In this document: positions 1 through 8,565 of the stretch, in pieces
Layout of the letters: every line of letters starts with the position of its first letter
Numbering within the stretch: position 1 is the stretch's first letter
Source of the DNA: an uncultured Pelagibacteraceae bacterium
GTDB lineage: Bacteria; Pseudomonadota; Alphaproteobacteria; Pelagibacterales; Pelagibacteraceae
Length of the DNA stretch: 33,083 bases
Direction of reading: 5' to 3'
NCBI GenBank assembly: GCA_902596515.1
Contig: CACJUF010000015.1
Location: 1 to 33,083, forward strand
Notes under the pieces: model-generated
Told to the model about the DNA's origin: nothing
The model's input: only the letters and a program-made list of their open reading frames with translations
Databases searched by the model: none
Made by a program: the position numbers and the translations under genes

Positions 1-1930
1 TGGCAGATCCTACAGAAATTGATGATGTTTCAAGTTCTCTTTTACCAAATTTTAACTTTGAACTACTGCTACCTGTCTCAGAATATCCATCAAAATTTAC
101 AAAACCAAAATCAAATTTGGAATAATTGTGAAATTTATAATTTTTATGGACATTCTTGAAATTATATTTAACCGAACCAAAAACTTGTTTTGCCTTGAAT
201 TTACCTTTTACAACATTAGAAGGGTTTGCGAGATCAACAATACGTGTTGTAGCGTAAGTAGTTTTTCCAAATCCTAAAAAAGAGTCAATATAATTTTTTT
301 CAGATCCTTGCCAGGTATTATATAGAGAAAAATTATTAGATCTTGCTAAAAATCCAGTACTATCTTTAGTGCCTATATCAGATTGATCATCTTCATGTCT
401 TAAAGCAAGTCCAAATAAAGAACCCTTATCATAATTAACATCTGCACCTACTATAAAACTCTCAGTTCTATTTATTATTCCTAAATCACCAACTGAGCTA
501 AGATTAAGTCTACCCTTATTAATTGAGCCAGCTGTCCAAAATGCCCAATCCTTGGGTGTCATATTATAATTTTCTTTTAAATATTTTGTTAATGGAAGTT
601 TACTAATTAAATCATCAACATTTTTTGCAGATAAATTTTTATATTCATCAATGTAATAATCAAATAATTCAGTTGGTATTTGTTTACTGTAATTATTTTG
701 ATCATTGGCAAGAGTTAATCTCATATCTTTAATTCGAGTTGATTTATTAATTCCAACTCTTCTAAACTGTTCCATTCTACGCATGACTTGATTGGTAGTA
801 TTAAACATAAATCTTTTAGCATATTCTGTTTGAGCGTTTATCATTCCACTTACTTGTTTATCATTGAACGCGGTGTAAGTACTGCCGCTAGCTTCCGTTG
901 AATTAATTGTTAATGTCGTTTGACCGCTTACGGTAGCGCTTTCGCCAGCTGTTCCACCATATTCAATTACATATGCTCCAACTGTATTAGTACAAGGTAA
1001 ATCATTCCATTTACCTTTGTTGTCTCCAGAGCCATACATATGAGCACAGTTTTCTTGCCCATCCCTATCACTATGATGATCGTTAGGTTCATTATTTAGC
1101 CAATTTACATATTCATATCCTGATGCTACCGTGCAATCTGGATGAGCAGGATCAGCTTTAGGTTCAATTTTTTCCTGGCAGTGAAAAGTTTTTCCATTAT
1201 CTGGTCCAGAAACCCATTCCCAAGTACCCTCACCAGCTAGTCCATGTGGAGTAGAATTACCTGCGCCACCACTAGTTATGGCTGGATGGGTATTAGATGT
1301 ATATGTTGCATCATCAGATCCACCAATCCAAGTATTGGTGGCAATTTTATTTTTAATAAAATTATTTTCAGCTGCACTTGTAATTGTTACAAGATAACCT
1401 GTTAAACCTTCGTAAGTTGAGGCTTCTGCTGCAGTTTTTGCATTAATCCAATTAATATTTCCAGTTACAAGTTGATAATAATGACCATTGCCTGAAAAAT
1501 AATTAGTACCTGCTGGAGTTACAGCAACAGTAATTGTAGGTGATCCAGCAGCACCATCGCCTTTGAATGATAATGTTGCAAGTGCATTATTAATATCATC
1601 TTGACTTCCTCTAAAACCTATTTCTGTAAGAGAATTACCTGTACACTGAGAAGGTACACTTGAATTATCACTTGGATAATTACAATAGCCCGCGGCCTGC
1701 AATAAATTAGTAACAGACGTTACCTTTATATTTCCATCCGATGCTACTGCTGAAACGAGAAGAGTTCCCGTGTAACCACTAATACTAGGTGTTGTTCCTG
1801 AACTTGATAATAAAACAAAATCAGTTGTATCAGTTGTTAAAGTTGAAGGCATAGTAACTGTGCCTGAATAAACTTTATTACTGTTAAATAAAAATAATAA
1901 AATAATCAAACTTAGAACAGCAACTCTCAT
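1..1930 (-). CDS. C-type lectin domain autotransporter, 3' end beyond window
   Basis: Reading the minus strand from the ATG at 1930 gives 643 uninterrupted codons that run off the left edge, so the C terminus is missing. Residues 1-22 form a Sec signal peptide (hydrophobic VAVLSLIILLFLF, then VYSG). Residues 23-140 look like a beta-sandwich passenger with a cysteine pair (C83, C96). Residues about 144-324 match a C-type lectin domain: WIGGSD at 201-206, WEWVSGP at 237-243, EPN at 281-283 (the mannose-type calcium motif), and C295 and C313 around WND at 308-310. The other canonical disulfide pair is absent, and an inserted loop carries C251 and C266. Residues about 355-460 are helical and polar, as expected for a linker threaded through a barrel. 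From about 462 onward, alternating strands (AFWTAGSINKG, FIVGADVNYDKGSLFGLAL) resemble an autotransporter beta-domain. Inferred role: surface-displayed carbohydrate or ligand binding. Two TAGAAT boxes (1937-1942 and 1946-1951) could serve as a -10. Family recognition is by motif only. Confidence 0.82.
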   Translation of the reverse strand, partial: MRVAVLSLIILLFLFNSNKVYSGTVTMPSTLTTDTTDFVLLSSSGTTPSISGYTGTLLVSAVASDGNIKVTSVTNLLQAAGYCNYPSDNSSVPSQCTGNSLTEIGFRGSQDDINNALATLSFKGDGAAGSPTITVAVTPAGTNYFSGNGHYYQLVTGNINWINAKTAAEASTYEGLTGYLVTITSAAENNFIKNKIATNTWIGGSDDATYTSNTHPAITSGGAGNSTPHGLAGEGTWEWVSGPDNGKTFHCQEKIEPKADPAHPDCTVASGYEYVNWLNNEPNDHHSDRDGQENCAHMYGSGDNKGKWNDLPCTNTVGAYVIEYGGTAGESATVSGQTTLTINSTEASGSTYTAFNDKQVSGMINAQTEYAKRFMFNTTNQVMRRMEQFRRVGINKSTRIKDMRLTLANDQNNYSKQIPTELFDYYIDEYKNLSAKNVDDLISKLPLTKYLKENYNMTPKDWAFWTAGSINKGRLNLSSVGDLGIINRTESFIVGADVNYDKGSLFGLALRHEDDQSDIGTKDSTGFLARSNNFSLYNTWQGSEKNYIDSFLGFGKTTYATTRIVDLANPSNVVKGKFKAKQVFGSVKYNFKNVHKNYKFHNYSKFDFGFVNFDGYSETGSSSSKLKFGKRELETSSISVGSA

Positions 1931-1977
1931 AAAATAATTCTAATTATTCTACTTATTTCTTGATTTACATTTTAAAC

Positions 1978-4044
1978 CTAAGCTTGTTTGATAGAAAGTT
2001 TTACCTTTCCTCTATCAAATCCAATCACTTTTACTTTTACCTCATCACCTTCTTTGACAACATCAGTAACTTTAGCAACTCTTTTATCCGCTAGTTCAGA
2101 AATATGAACAAGTCCATCTTGCTTGCCTAAAAAGTTTACAAATGCACCAAATTCCATAATTTTCATTACTTTACCTGAATAAATTTTATTCAATTCAGCT
2201 TTAGCAGTAATATCTTTAATCATTTGCATAGCAATATTTCTAGCTTCTTCATCTGGTGCAGCAACTGTCACTACGCCCTCATCATTAACATCAACTTTCG
2301 CACCTGATTTTTCTACAATCTCTCTTATTGTAGCTCCTCCTTTTCCAATTACGGCAGCAATGTCTTTTTTATCAACATTAATTTTTTCCATTTTTGGAGT
2401 GTGTTTTCCAACATCTGATCTTGAAGCTGATAATGCTTTATTCATTTCACCTAAAATATGAATTCTTCCATCTTTTGCTTGATTTAATGCCTGTTCCATA
2501 ATTTCAAAGGTAATTCCAGTGATTTTAATATCCATTTGAAGTGAAGTAATTCCATTCTTAGTTCCAGCTACTTTAAAATCCATATCCCCAAGATGATCTT
2601 CATCACCTAAAATATCTGATAAGACACTAAACTCATCTCCTTCTTTAATCAATCCCATTGCGATACCTGCAACAGGTTCTTTGATCGGCACACCCGCATC
2701 CATTAATGCAAGTGATGTTCCACAAACAGTAGCCATTGATGAAGAGCCGTTAGATTCTGTAATTTCTGAGACAACTCTAAATGTATAAGGAAATGACTCA
2801 CTTGATGGTAATGAAGAGTGAATAGCTCTCCAAGCTAATTTACCATGTCCTATTTCTCTTCTACCAGTTCCTATTCTACCTGTTTCACCAACTGAGAACG
2901 GTGGAAAATTATAGTGAAGCATAAACCTTTCTCTTTGTAATCCATCTAAGCTTTCGATTCTTTGTTCATCATCTGAGGTTCCTAAAGTTGCAGTTACAAT
3001 TGCTTGTGTTTCTCCCCTAGTAAATAAAGCCGAGCCATGAGTTCTTGGTAAAATTCCTACCTCACAAGAAATAGGTCTAACATCAGATAATCCTCTACCA
3101 TCAATTCTGTTTTTATTTTTAAGAATGTCAGTCCTTACTATTGTTTTTTCAAGATTTTTAAGCTCAGAATTTACATCAAGATCAGTATAATTTTCATCCT
3201 CCTCATAAAGTTTTTTTGCTTTATCAGTGATCTCTGAAATTTGGTTTGATCTATCTTGTTTATCTCTGGTCGCAAAAGCTTTTTTAAGATCTTCAGTAAA
3301 TGTTTCTTCAAGTTTTTTCTTCACTTCCGAAAGATCTTTCATTTCAACAGTCCATTCTGGTTTTCTACATTCTTTTGCGAGTTCCTCAATCATTTCAATC
3401 ACAGGAACAAAACCTTCATGACCAAATTTAACTGCATTTAACATTTCTTCCTCTGTTAAACCGCTTGCTTCAGATTCAACCATTAACACAGCATCTTTTG
3501 TGCCTGCTACAACTAAATCTAATTTTGATTTTTCCAAATCAGTCTTTGATGGGTTTAAAACATATTTGCCATCAATATAACCAACTCTAGAAGCTCCTAC
3601 TGGCCCCATAAATGGCATGCCTGAAATTGCTAATGCTGCTGAAGACGCTGTAATAGATAAAATATCAGCTTCATTTTCTTTATCATAAGAAATTACAGTT
3701 GGTAACAATTGAACCTCATTTTTAAATTCATCTGGAAATAGTGGTCTAATAGGTCTGTCAATTAATCTTGAAATTAACGTTTCGCTTTCAGTTGGCCTTG
3801 CTTCCCTTTTAAAATATCCACCTGGAATTTTTCCAGCTGCATAATACTTTTCTTGATAGTTCACAGATAATGGAAAATAATCCATGTCTGGATTTACTTT
3901 TTTTGCTCCCACCACTGTTGCTAAAACAACTGTCTCTCCACATGTTGCTACAATTGCTCCGTCTGCTTGTCTTGCTACTTTACCTGTTTCTAAACTTATT
4001 TTCTTACCTGCTACTTCAATTTCCTTCTTATATACTTTAAACAT
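1978..4044 (-). CDS. pnp: Polynucleotide phosphorylase
   Basis: PNPase is a 3'-to-5' exoribonuclease that uses phosphate to release nucleoside diphosphates, and is a core enzyme of mRNA decay. The 688-residue protein has two RNase PH-like domains (about 10-140 and 310-540) around a helical domain, then a KH domain (about 554-612, [12 protein letters not shown]) and a C-terminal S1 domain (about 617-688, containing [20 protein letters not shown]). It is slightly shorter than the usual 700-715 residues and ends directly after the S1 domain. The start at 4044 is chosen because [11 protein letters not shown] matches the family N terminus. A second ATG five bases upstream is out of frame. The gene follows rpsO, as in most proteobacteria, across a short purine-rich repeat leader. 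Confidence 0.98.
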   Translation of the reverse strand: MFKVYKKEIEVAGKKISLETGKVARQADGAIVATCGETVVLATVVGAKKVNPDMDYFPLSVNYQEKYYAAGKIPGGYFKREARPTESETLISRLIDRPIRPLFPDEFKNEVQLLPTVISYDKENEADILSITASSAALAISGMPFMGPVGASRVGYIDGKYVLNPSKTDLEKSKLDLVVAGTKDAVLMVESEASGLTEEEMLNAVKFGHEGFVPVIEMIEELAKECRKPEWTVEMKDLSEVKKKLEETFTEDLKKAFATRDKQDRSNQISEITDKAKKLYEEDENYTDLDVNSELKNLEKTIVRTDILKNKNRIDGRGLSDVRPISCEVGILPRTHGSALFTRGETQAIVTATLGTSDDEQRIESLDGLQRERFMLHYNFPPFSVGETGRIGTGRREIGHGKLAWRAIHSSLPSSESFPYTFRVVSEITESNGSSSMATVCGTSLALMDAGVPIKEPVAGIAMGLIKEGDEFSVLSDILGDEDHLGDMDFKVAGTKNGITSLQMDIKITGITFEIMEQALNQAKDGRIHILGEMNKALSASRSDVGKHTPKMEKINVDKKDIAAVIGKGGATIREIVEKSGAKVDVNDEGVVTVAAPDEEARNIAMQMIKDITAKAELNKIYSGKVMKIMEFGAFVNFLGKQDGLVHISELADKRVAKVTDVVKEGDEVKVKVIGFDRGKVKLSIKQA

Positions 4045-4090
4045 TTCATTTCCATTTCGTTTCGTTCTTTTCGTTCCATTCCGTTCTATC
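4045..4090 (-). repeat. Purine-rich degenerate tandem repeat in the pnp leader
   Basis: On the minus strand the 46 bases before the pnp ATG are almost all purines, built from imperfect 6-10 base units beginning GAACG or GAAATG. GAACG occurs three times, at plus positions 82-86, 72-76 and 63-67 of the 4000s, so spaced 10 and 9 bases. Several GGAA cores could act as overlapping ribosome-binding sites. No hairpin is evident, unlike the RNase III-processed hairpin in the enterobacterial rpsO-pnp gap. A regulatory role is inferred only. Confidence 0.6.
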
Positions 4091-4101
4091 TATCTTGACT
4101 T

Positions 4102-4350
4102 CTATTTTCTCAAATTCAGTTTCGACAGTACATTTTTGTAAGAGTCCAATTTATTATTTTTTAAATACTCTAACAATTTTTTTCTTCTATTGACGGCTCT
4201 CAACAATCCTACAGATGAATGTTTATCTTTTTTGAATTGTTTAATGTGTTTAGAGAGCGTTTCAATTTTTTCAGTTAGCAAAGCAATTTGAACTTCTGAT
4301 GAACCAGTGTCCTTATCATGCATTGCTAATTCTTGTGCTTTTTTACTCAT
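4102..4350 (-). CDS. rpsO: 30S ribosomal protein S15
   Basis: S15 is a primary 16S rRNA-binding protein that nucleates the 30S platform. The 82-residue protein has the family signature DTGSSEVQIALLTEKI near the N terminus, then LSKHIKQFKKDKHSSVGLL and the basic AVNRRKKLLEYL. It is a little shorter than the usual 88-89 residues, mainly at its termini. It sits between rbfA (12-base gap) and pnp, and in many bacteria truB lies between rbfA and rpsO, but there is no room for it here. It is likely co-transcribed from the nusA side. Identification is secure. Confidence 0.97.
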   Translation of the reverse strand: MSKKAQELAMHDKDTGSSEVQIALLTEKIETLSKHIKQFKKDKHSSVGLLRAVNRRKKLLEYLKNNKLDSYKNVLSKLNLRK

Positions 4351-4362
4351 TCTTTATTTTTC

Positions 4363-4731
4363 CTATTTATTTGTTTGTTTTATTAAATTTTCTATTTTTT
4401 CTGCATACTCAAAAGACTCATCTTTTCTAAAAAGTAATTTCGGTAAAAATTTCATGGCCACTTTTTGTGATAAAATTTTTCTAATTAAAAATGAGTATTC
4501 TTTTAAAATATTTACTGCTTCTTCTGCATCTTTTCCTCCTAGTGGAAGAACATAAGCTTTAGCAATTTTTAAATCTGGACTCATTCTTACCTCAGTTACA
4601 GTAATAGTATTTGTTTCTAAATTTGGCACCTTAGCCTCATTTCTTATAAAAATCATGCTTAAAGACTGCTTAATCATTTCTCCAACTCTAAGCTGTCTTT
4701 GAGATACTGGTTTTCCTATTCGATCTGCCAT
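4363..4731 (-). CDS. rbfA: Ribosome-binding factor A
   Basis: RbfA is a small KH-fold protein that binds the immature 30S subunit and assists 16S rRNA 5'-end maturation. The 122 residues contain the family pattern RQLRVGEMIKQSLSMI near residue 12, ITVTEVRMSPDLKIAKAYV in the middle, and KFLPKLLFRKDESFEYAEKI at the end. The ATG at 4731 shares its A with the stop codon of infB (TAATG arrangement), which suggests translational coupling. Order and function fit the conserved nusA-infB-rbfA unit. Confidence 0.96.
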   Translation of the reverse strand: MADRIGKPVSQRQLRVGEMIKQSLSMIFIRNEAKVPNLETNTITVTEVRMSPDLKIAKAYVLPLGGKDAEEAVNILKEYSFLIRKILSQKVAMKFLPKLLFRKDESFEYAEKIENLIKQTNK

Positions 4732-6902
4732 TAAATTGACCTTTCTGTAGAAGTAACACTAAAAGCCTCAATTGTATCATTTTTTTGGAAATCCATATAA
4801 TCTTTGACTGTAATACCACACTCTTGACCCCCACTGACTTGTTTAACTTGATTTTTCTCTCTAAATATCGAGGAAACTTTTCCAGTATAAATAATACTAC
4901 CATCTCTTATAATTCTAACATCTGATGAGCTATTAATTTCTCCATCTGTCACTTTTGATCCTGCAACTTTGCCAGCTCCTGAAACTTTAAAAATTTCCAA
5001 AATTTGTGCTGTACCAGTAATTTTTTCTTGAAGATCTGGTGATAATAATCCTGACATCTTTTTTTTAATGAAGTCTAAAACTTCATAAATTATGTTATAA
5101 GATGAAATCTTTATTTTTTCATTTTCTGCAAGCTTCTTTGCTTCTTTGCTTGGTTTAACATTAAATGCAATAAGAACAGCATTAGATGCTTTTGCTAAAG
5201 TTACATCTGTCTCTGTAACCATACCTATATCAGCTAAAATTATTTTTGGTTTAACTTCATCATGTGTGATTTGACTTATTGCATTTTTAATTGCTTCTGA
5301 AGATCCGTGTACATCTGATTTAATTATTAAATTTAATTCTTTTGATAAATTATTGGAGAATGCAGATTCTTGGGTTGCAAAAGATAAGGGATTTTCCCCA
5401 ACCTTTTTTTCTTTATCTCTATTTTCACTTAACGTTTTAGCTTCTTTCTCAGTCTCTAAAACAATAAAATCATCTCCAGCCTTTGATGCACCATTGATTC
5501 CTAAAATTTCTACCGGTGTCGAAGGGGAAGCTGTATCAATATTTTGACCCTTGTCATTTATGATCGCTCTCACTTTACCCCATTTTAAACCACTAACAAA
5601 AAAATCTCCTTTTTTAAGCATTCCTGTTGTAACAATTATATTTGCGACTGGTCCTCTGCCAATATCTATTTTAGATTCTAAAACAATACCTGTTGCTTTA
5701 GATTCAAAATCAGTTTTAAGATCTAGTATTTCAGCTTGAAGAATTATTGACTCAACTAATTTGTCCAAATTTTTTTTTGTCTTAGTTGATATTTCTACCA
5801 TTAAGGTGTCTCCAGATAAATCTTCTGCAATTAATTCGTGTTCTAATAATTGATTTTTTATCTTTTGTGGATCGGCTTCTGGTAAATCACACTTATTTAT
5901 TGCTACTACTATCGGAACATTGGCTGCTTTAGCATGTTTAATGGACTCTACTGTCTGTGGTTTTACTCCATCATCTGCTGCAACTACCAATACAACTAAG
6001 TCAGTTAATTTAGATCCCCTTGCCCTCATTTCTGTAAAGGCTGCATGTCCTGGTGTATCTATAAAAGTTAATTTATTTCCTTGGCTTTCTATTTGATAGG
6101 CTCCAATATGTTGTGTAATTCCACCAAATTCGCCCGAAACAACATTCGCACTTCTCAAGACATCAAGCACAGAAGTTTTACCATGATCAACGTGACCCAT
6201 TACAGTTACAATTGGGGGTCTATTTTTTAAATTTTCAGTTCTAGATGCTTTAATTTTTTTAATTATTTCCTCTGCTTTTTCTTCTCTTATTGGATTATGA
6301 CCAAATTCTTTTACCAAATATTCTGCTGTATCAGCTGCAAGTGTTTGGTTAATTGTGACAGTAACACCCATTCCAAATAAGTGCTTAATTACATTACTTG
6401 ATTGCTCAGCCATTCTATTCGCTAACTCTCTTACTGTTATAGCTTCAGGTATATTAATATCTCTCTTTATTGGTTTGAGGTTATCCTTATTTTGATCTTT
6501 ATTCTGAATTTTATTTTCTTTTTCTCTTGCCCTCTTGACTGAGGCTAAACTTCGCTCTCTTGCCTCTATTTCATCACTTAATGCTCTTGAAACTGTAAGT
6601 TTTACCTCTCTTTTTTTTATACCAGATTTGATCTTTTTATCTTTTGTAACTGCATCATCTTTTAGCCTTTTCGTAGCTCTCTGTTCAGCAAGTTTTCTTT
6701 TTTCAAAATCATTTGTGTTTACTTTAAGTTTTGTTGAGAACTTTGTTTTATTAGGCCTAAATGAGCTTCCTTTTTTAGCAAACTTATTTTGAGTTTTATC
6801 GATTATAACAGATTGTTTTCCTTGCGATTTTGAAGTTTCAAAATTCTTAAAAGATTTTTTTGGTTTTCCAGAAATTGTTAGCTTTAATTTTTTGTTCTCC
6901 AT
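4731..6902 (-). CDS. infB: Translation initiation factor IF-2
   Basis: IF-2 is the GTPase that delivers initiator fMet-tRNA to the 30S subunit and promotes subunit joining. The 723-residue protein starts with a lysine-rich low-complexity region (1-150), then an IF2-N-like helical domain (about 152-205). The GTPase domain has G1 GHVDHGKT (236-243), G3 DTPGH (282-286) and G4 NKCD (336-339), followed by beta-barrel and C-terminal tRNA-binding domains. It is shorter than many alphaproteobacterial IF-2 proteins (often over 800 residues), with the reduction in the N-terminal extension. It follows nusA by 10 bases with no ylxR between, and its stop overlaps the rbfA start by one base. Confidence 0.98.
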   Translation of the reverse strand: MENKKLKLTISGKPKKSFKNFETSKSQGKQSVIIDKTQNKFAKKGSSFRPNKTKFSTKLKVNTNDFEKRKLAEQRATKRLKDDAVTKDKKIKSGIKKREVKLTVSRALSDEIEARERSLASVKRAREKENKIQNKDQNKDNLKPIKRDINIPEAITVRELANRMAEQSSNVIKHLFGMGVTVTINQTLAADTAEYLVKEFGHNPIREEKAEEIIKKIKASRTENLKNRPPIVTVMGHVDHGKTSVLDVLRSANVVSGEFGGITQHIGAYQIESQGNKLTFIDTPGHAAFTEMRARGSKLTDLVVLVVAADDGVKPQTVESIKHAKAANVPIVVAINKCDLPEADPQKIKNQLLEHELIAEDLSGDTLMVEISTKTKKNLDKLVESIILQAEILDLKTDFESKATGIVLESKIDIGRGPVANIIVTTGMLKKGDFFVSGLKWGKVRAIINDKGQNIDTASPSTPVEILGINGASKAGDDFIVLETEKEAKTLSENRDKEKKVGENPLSFATQESAFSNNLSKELNLIIKSDVHGSSEAIKNAISQITHDEVKPKIILADIGMVTETDVTLAKASNAVLIAFNVKPSKEAKKLAENEKIKISSYNIIYEVLDFIKKKMSGLLSPDLQEKITGTAQILEIFKVSGAGKVAGSKVTDGEINSSSDVRIIRDGSIIYTGKVSSIFREKNQVKQVSGGQECGITVKDYMDFQKNDTIEAFSVTSTERSI

Positions 6903-6912
6903 ATGTCATCAC

Positions 6913-8466
6913 TCAATCTTTATAAGCTATTTCTCTTGCAGACATTATCAAACTATCTGCCTCCTCTTTTGATAATGCAAAATCTTCAAGATAACCCTCT
7001 ATTTTAACTTTTGAACCTCTAATAACATCATAACTACCTGTTAATTCATCAGAAGCTAAATCTGCAAAATCCTCTAGAGTTAATATTTTTTTTTCACCTA
7101 ATGTAACCAACATTCCTGGTGTTAGGCCTTTAAGGTTGATTAAAGACTCTTCAAGACCAAGTTCTTTTATCCTTTTTGAAATATCTTCTTGGTCTCTCAC
7201 ATGAAATTCTTTTGCCCTTTCAATTAATGCTTTTGCAGTGTCTTCCTCTATACCTTCTATCTTTAACAATTGTTCAGATGAACTATCTTTAATATCGTCA
7301 ATTGTCGAAAAACCCTCAGCAACCAGCAATTGCCCTAGAGTTTCATCTAATTCAAGATTTTTAACAAAATTTTCAGTTTTTTCCTTAAACTCAATCTGCC
7401 TTTTCTCTGAGTCCTCTTGGTCAGTCATAATATTAATTTCATAATTCAAAAGCTTTGTTGCTAATCGAACATTTTGACCTCTTCTTCCAATAGCTTTACT
7501 TAAATTTTCTTCAGTCAAAATAACGTCTAGCTTTTTTCTTTCAGTATCAACATTAACTCTTAGCACATCAGCAGGGGACAGTGCATTTGAAACTAAAATT
7601 GCTGGATCTTCTGACCAATTCACAATGTCTATTTTTTCTCCTTGAAGTTCATTCACTACAGCCTGCACTCTTGAACCTCTCATACCTACACATGCTCCAA
7701 CAGGATCTAATGAAGTATCAACTGCTTTTACACAAATCTTTGCCCTGCTACCTGGATCCCTTGAGGAGGATTTAATTTCTATAAGGCCGTCATAAATTTC
7801 AGGTACTTCTTGTATAAATAATTTTTCCATAAACTTTGGATGAGCTCTAGACAAAAATATTTGTTGGCCACGCTGTTCTCTTCTAACATCAAAACAATAG
7901 GCTTTTATTCTATCTCCTGCCTTAATTATCTCTCTAGGTATAAGCTCATTCTTTTGAATGATAGATTCGGTTCTACCTAAATCCACAATCACATTGCCGA
8001 ATTCTAACCTTTTTACTATTCCACTTAATATGCTATCTTTTTTATCAATAAACTCACTAAATTGTCTATCACGCTCAGCATCCCTCACATTTGAGCTAAT
8101 TACCTGCTTAGCTATTTGAGCTGCAATACGACCAAAATCAAACGAAGGTAATGGTTGTAAAACTTCATCTCCAACTGATTTACCTTTGTTACTTATATTT
8201 AGATTTATCGCATCCTCGATTTTGATTTCTGTATTGGAGTTTTCAGGATTTTCTGAAACAATTAATTTTCTAAAAATTTCTATGTTACCATTATCCCTAT
8301 TTATCAAAACTTTAATTTCATTTTCTTGACCAAATTTAGATTTTGCTGCTTTCGCTATTCCTATTTCCATTGAATTAATTATAAGTTCTTTATCAATGGA
8401 CTTTTCCAGTGCTACTGCCTCGGCAATCCTTAATAATTCAAGTTTATCAGCTCTTTTATTTAACAT
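6913..8466 (-). CDS. nusA: Transcription termination/antitermination protein NusA
   Basis: NusA binds RNA polymerase and nascent RNA, modulating pausing, intrinsic termination and antitermination. The 517 residues show the N-terminal polymerase-binding domain (about 1-130), an S1 domain (about 145-208), KH1 (with GMRGSR at 261-266), KH2 (AIGRRGQN at 325-332), and two helix-hairpin-helix acidic-type repeats after 365. These last repeats are typical of proteobacteria. GGAG at 8478-8481 lies 11 bases before the ATG and is a usable ribosome-binding site. Immediately upstream is an intrinsic terminator-like hairpin, itself preceded by a candidate promoter. NusA may therefore influence its own leader. 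The rimP gene usually found upstream is absent. Confidence 0.97.
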   Translation of the reverse strand: MLNKRADKLELLRIAEAVALEKSIDKELIINSMEIGIAKAAKSKFGQENEIKVLINRDNGNIEIFRKLIVSENPENSNTEIKIEDAINLNISNKGKSVGDEVLQPLPSFDFGRIAAQIAKQVISSNVRDAERDRQFSEFIDKKDSILSGIVKRLEFGNVIVDLGRTESIIQKNELIPREIIKAGDRIKAYCFDVRREQRGQQIFLSRAHPKFMEKLFIQEVPEIYDGLIEIKSSSRDPGSRAKICVKAVDTSLDPVGACVGMRGSRVQAVVNELQGEKIDIVNWSEDPAILVSNALSPADVLRVNVDTERKKLDVILTEENLSKAIGRRGQNVRLATKLLNYEINIMTDQEDSEKRQIEFKEKTENFVKNLELDETLGQLLVAEGFSTIDDIKDSSSEQLLKIEGIEEDTAKALIERAKEFHVRDQEDISKRIKELGLEESLINLKGLTPGMLVTLGEKKILTLEDFADLASDELTGSYDVIRGSKVKIEGYLEDFALSKEEADSLIMSAREIAYKD

Positions 8467-8481
8467 ATTTTAGTTTGCTCC

Positions 8482-8508
8482 AAAAAAAAATGGGCTAAAG
8501 CCCATTTT
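8482..8508 (-). terminator. Intrinsic terminator or attenuator between metK and nusA
   Basis: A perfect 10-base inverted repeat (8487-8496 and 8499-8508, core GGGC/GCCC) is followed on the minus strand by nine T residues. This is the classical Rho-independent terminator form and is oriented to stop transcription coming from metK. The T tract ends only 15 bases before the nusA ATG, so any RNA reaching nusA from upstream must pass it. Confidence 0.85.
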
Positions 8509-8531
8509 ATAAAGTTCAATAATGTAACTGG

Positions 8532-8559
8532 AATATAGTAAAGTTTTTATTTAATTCAA
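8532..8559 (-). promoter_or_regulatory. Candidate sigma-70 promoter for the nusA operon
   Basis: Minus-strand TTGAAT (8554-8559) and TATATT (8532-8537) are separated by 16 bases, a good housekeeping-promoter match in the short metK-nusA gap. Transcription would start near 8525 and enter the terminator-like hairpin after about 17 bases. In AT-rich DNA such matches also occur by chance. Confidence 0.5.
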
Positions 8560-8565
8560 CAGAAA

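Noticed and set aside
1933..1948. 7-base AT-only inverted repeat between pnp and the lectin gene as a terminator
   Set aside because: It has no G-C pairs and only a short T-run. A stem of this kind is expected by chance in such AT-rich DNA.
3227..4141. Plus-strand open frames opposite pnp and rpsO
   Set aside because: They lie antisense to well-identified genes, have no recognisable domain, and reflect the low stop density opposite these codons.
4688..4903. 71-codon minus-strand frame across the infB end and rbfA start
   Set aside because: It is an alternative frame of infB and rbfA, both of which are securely identified.
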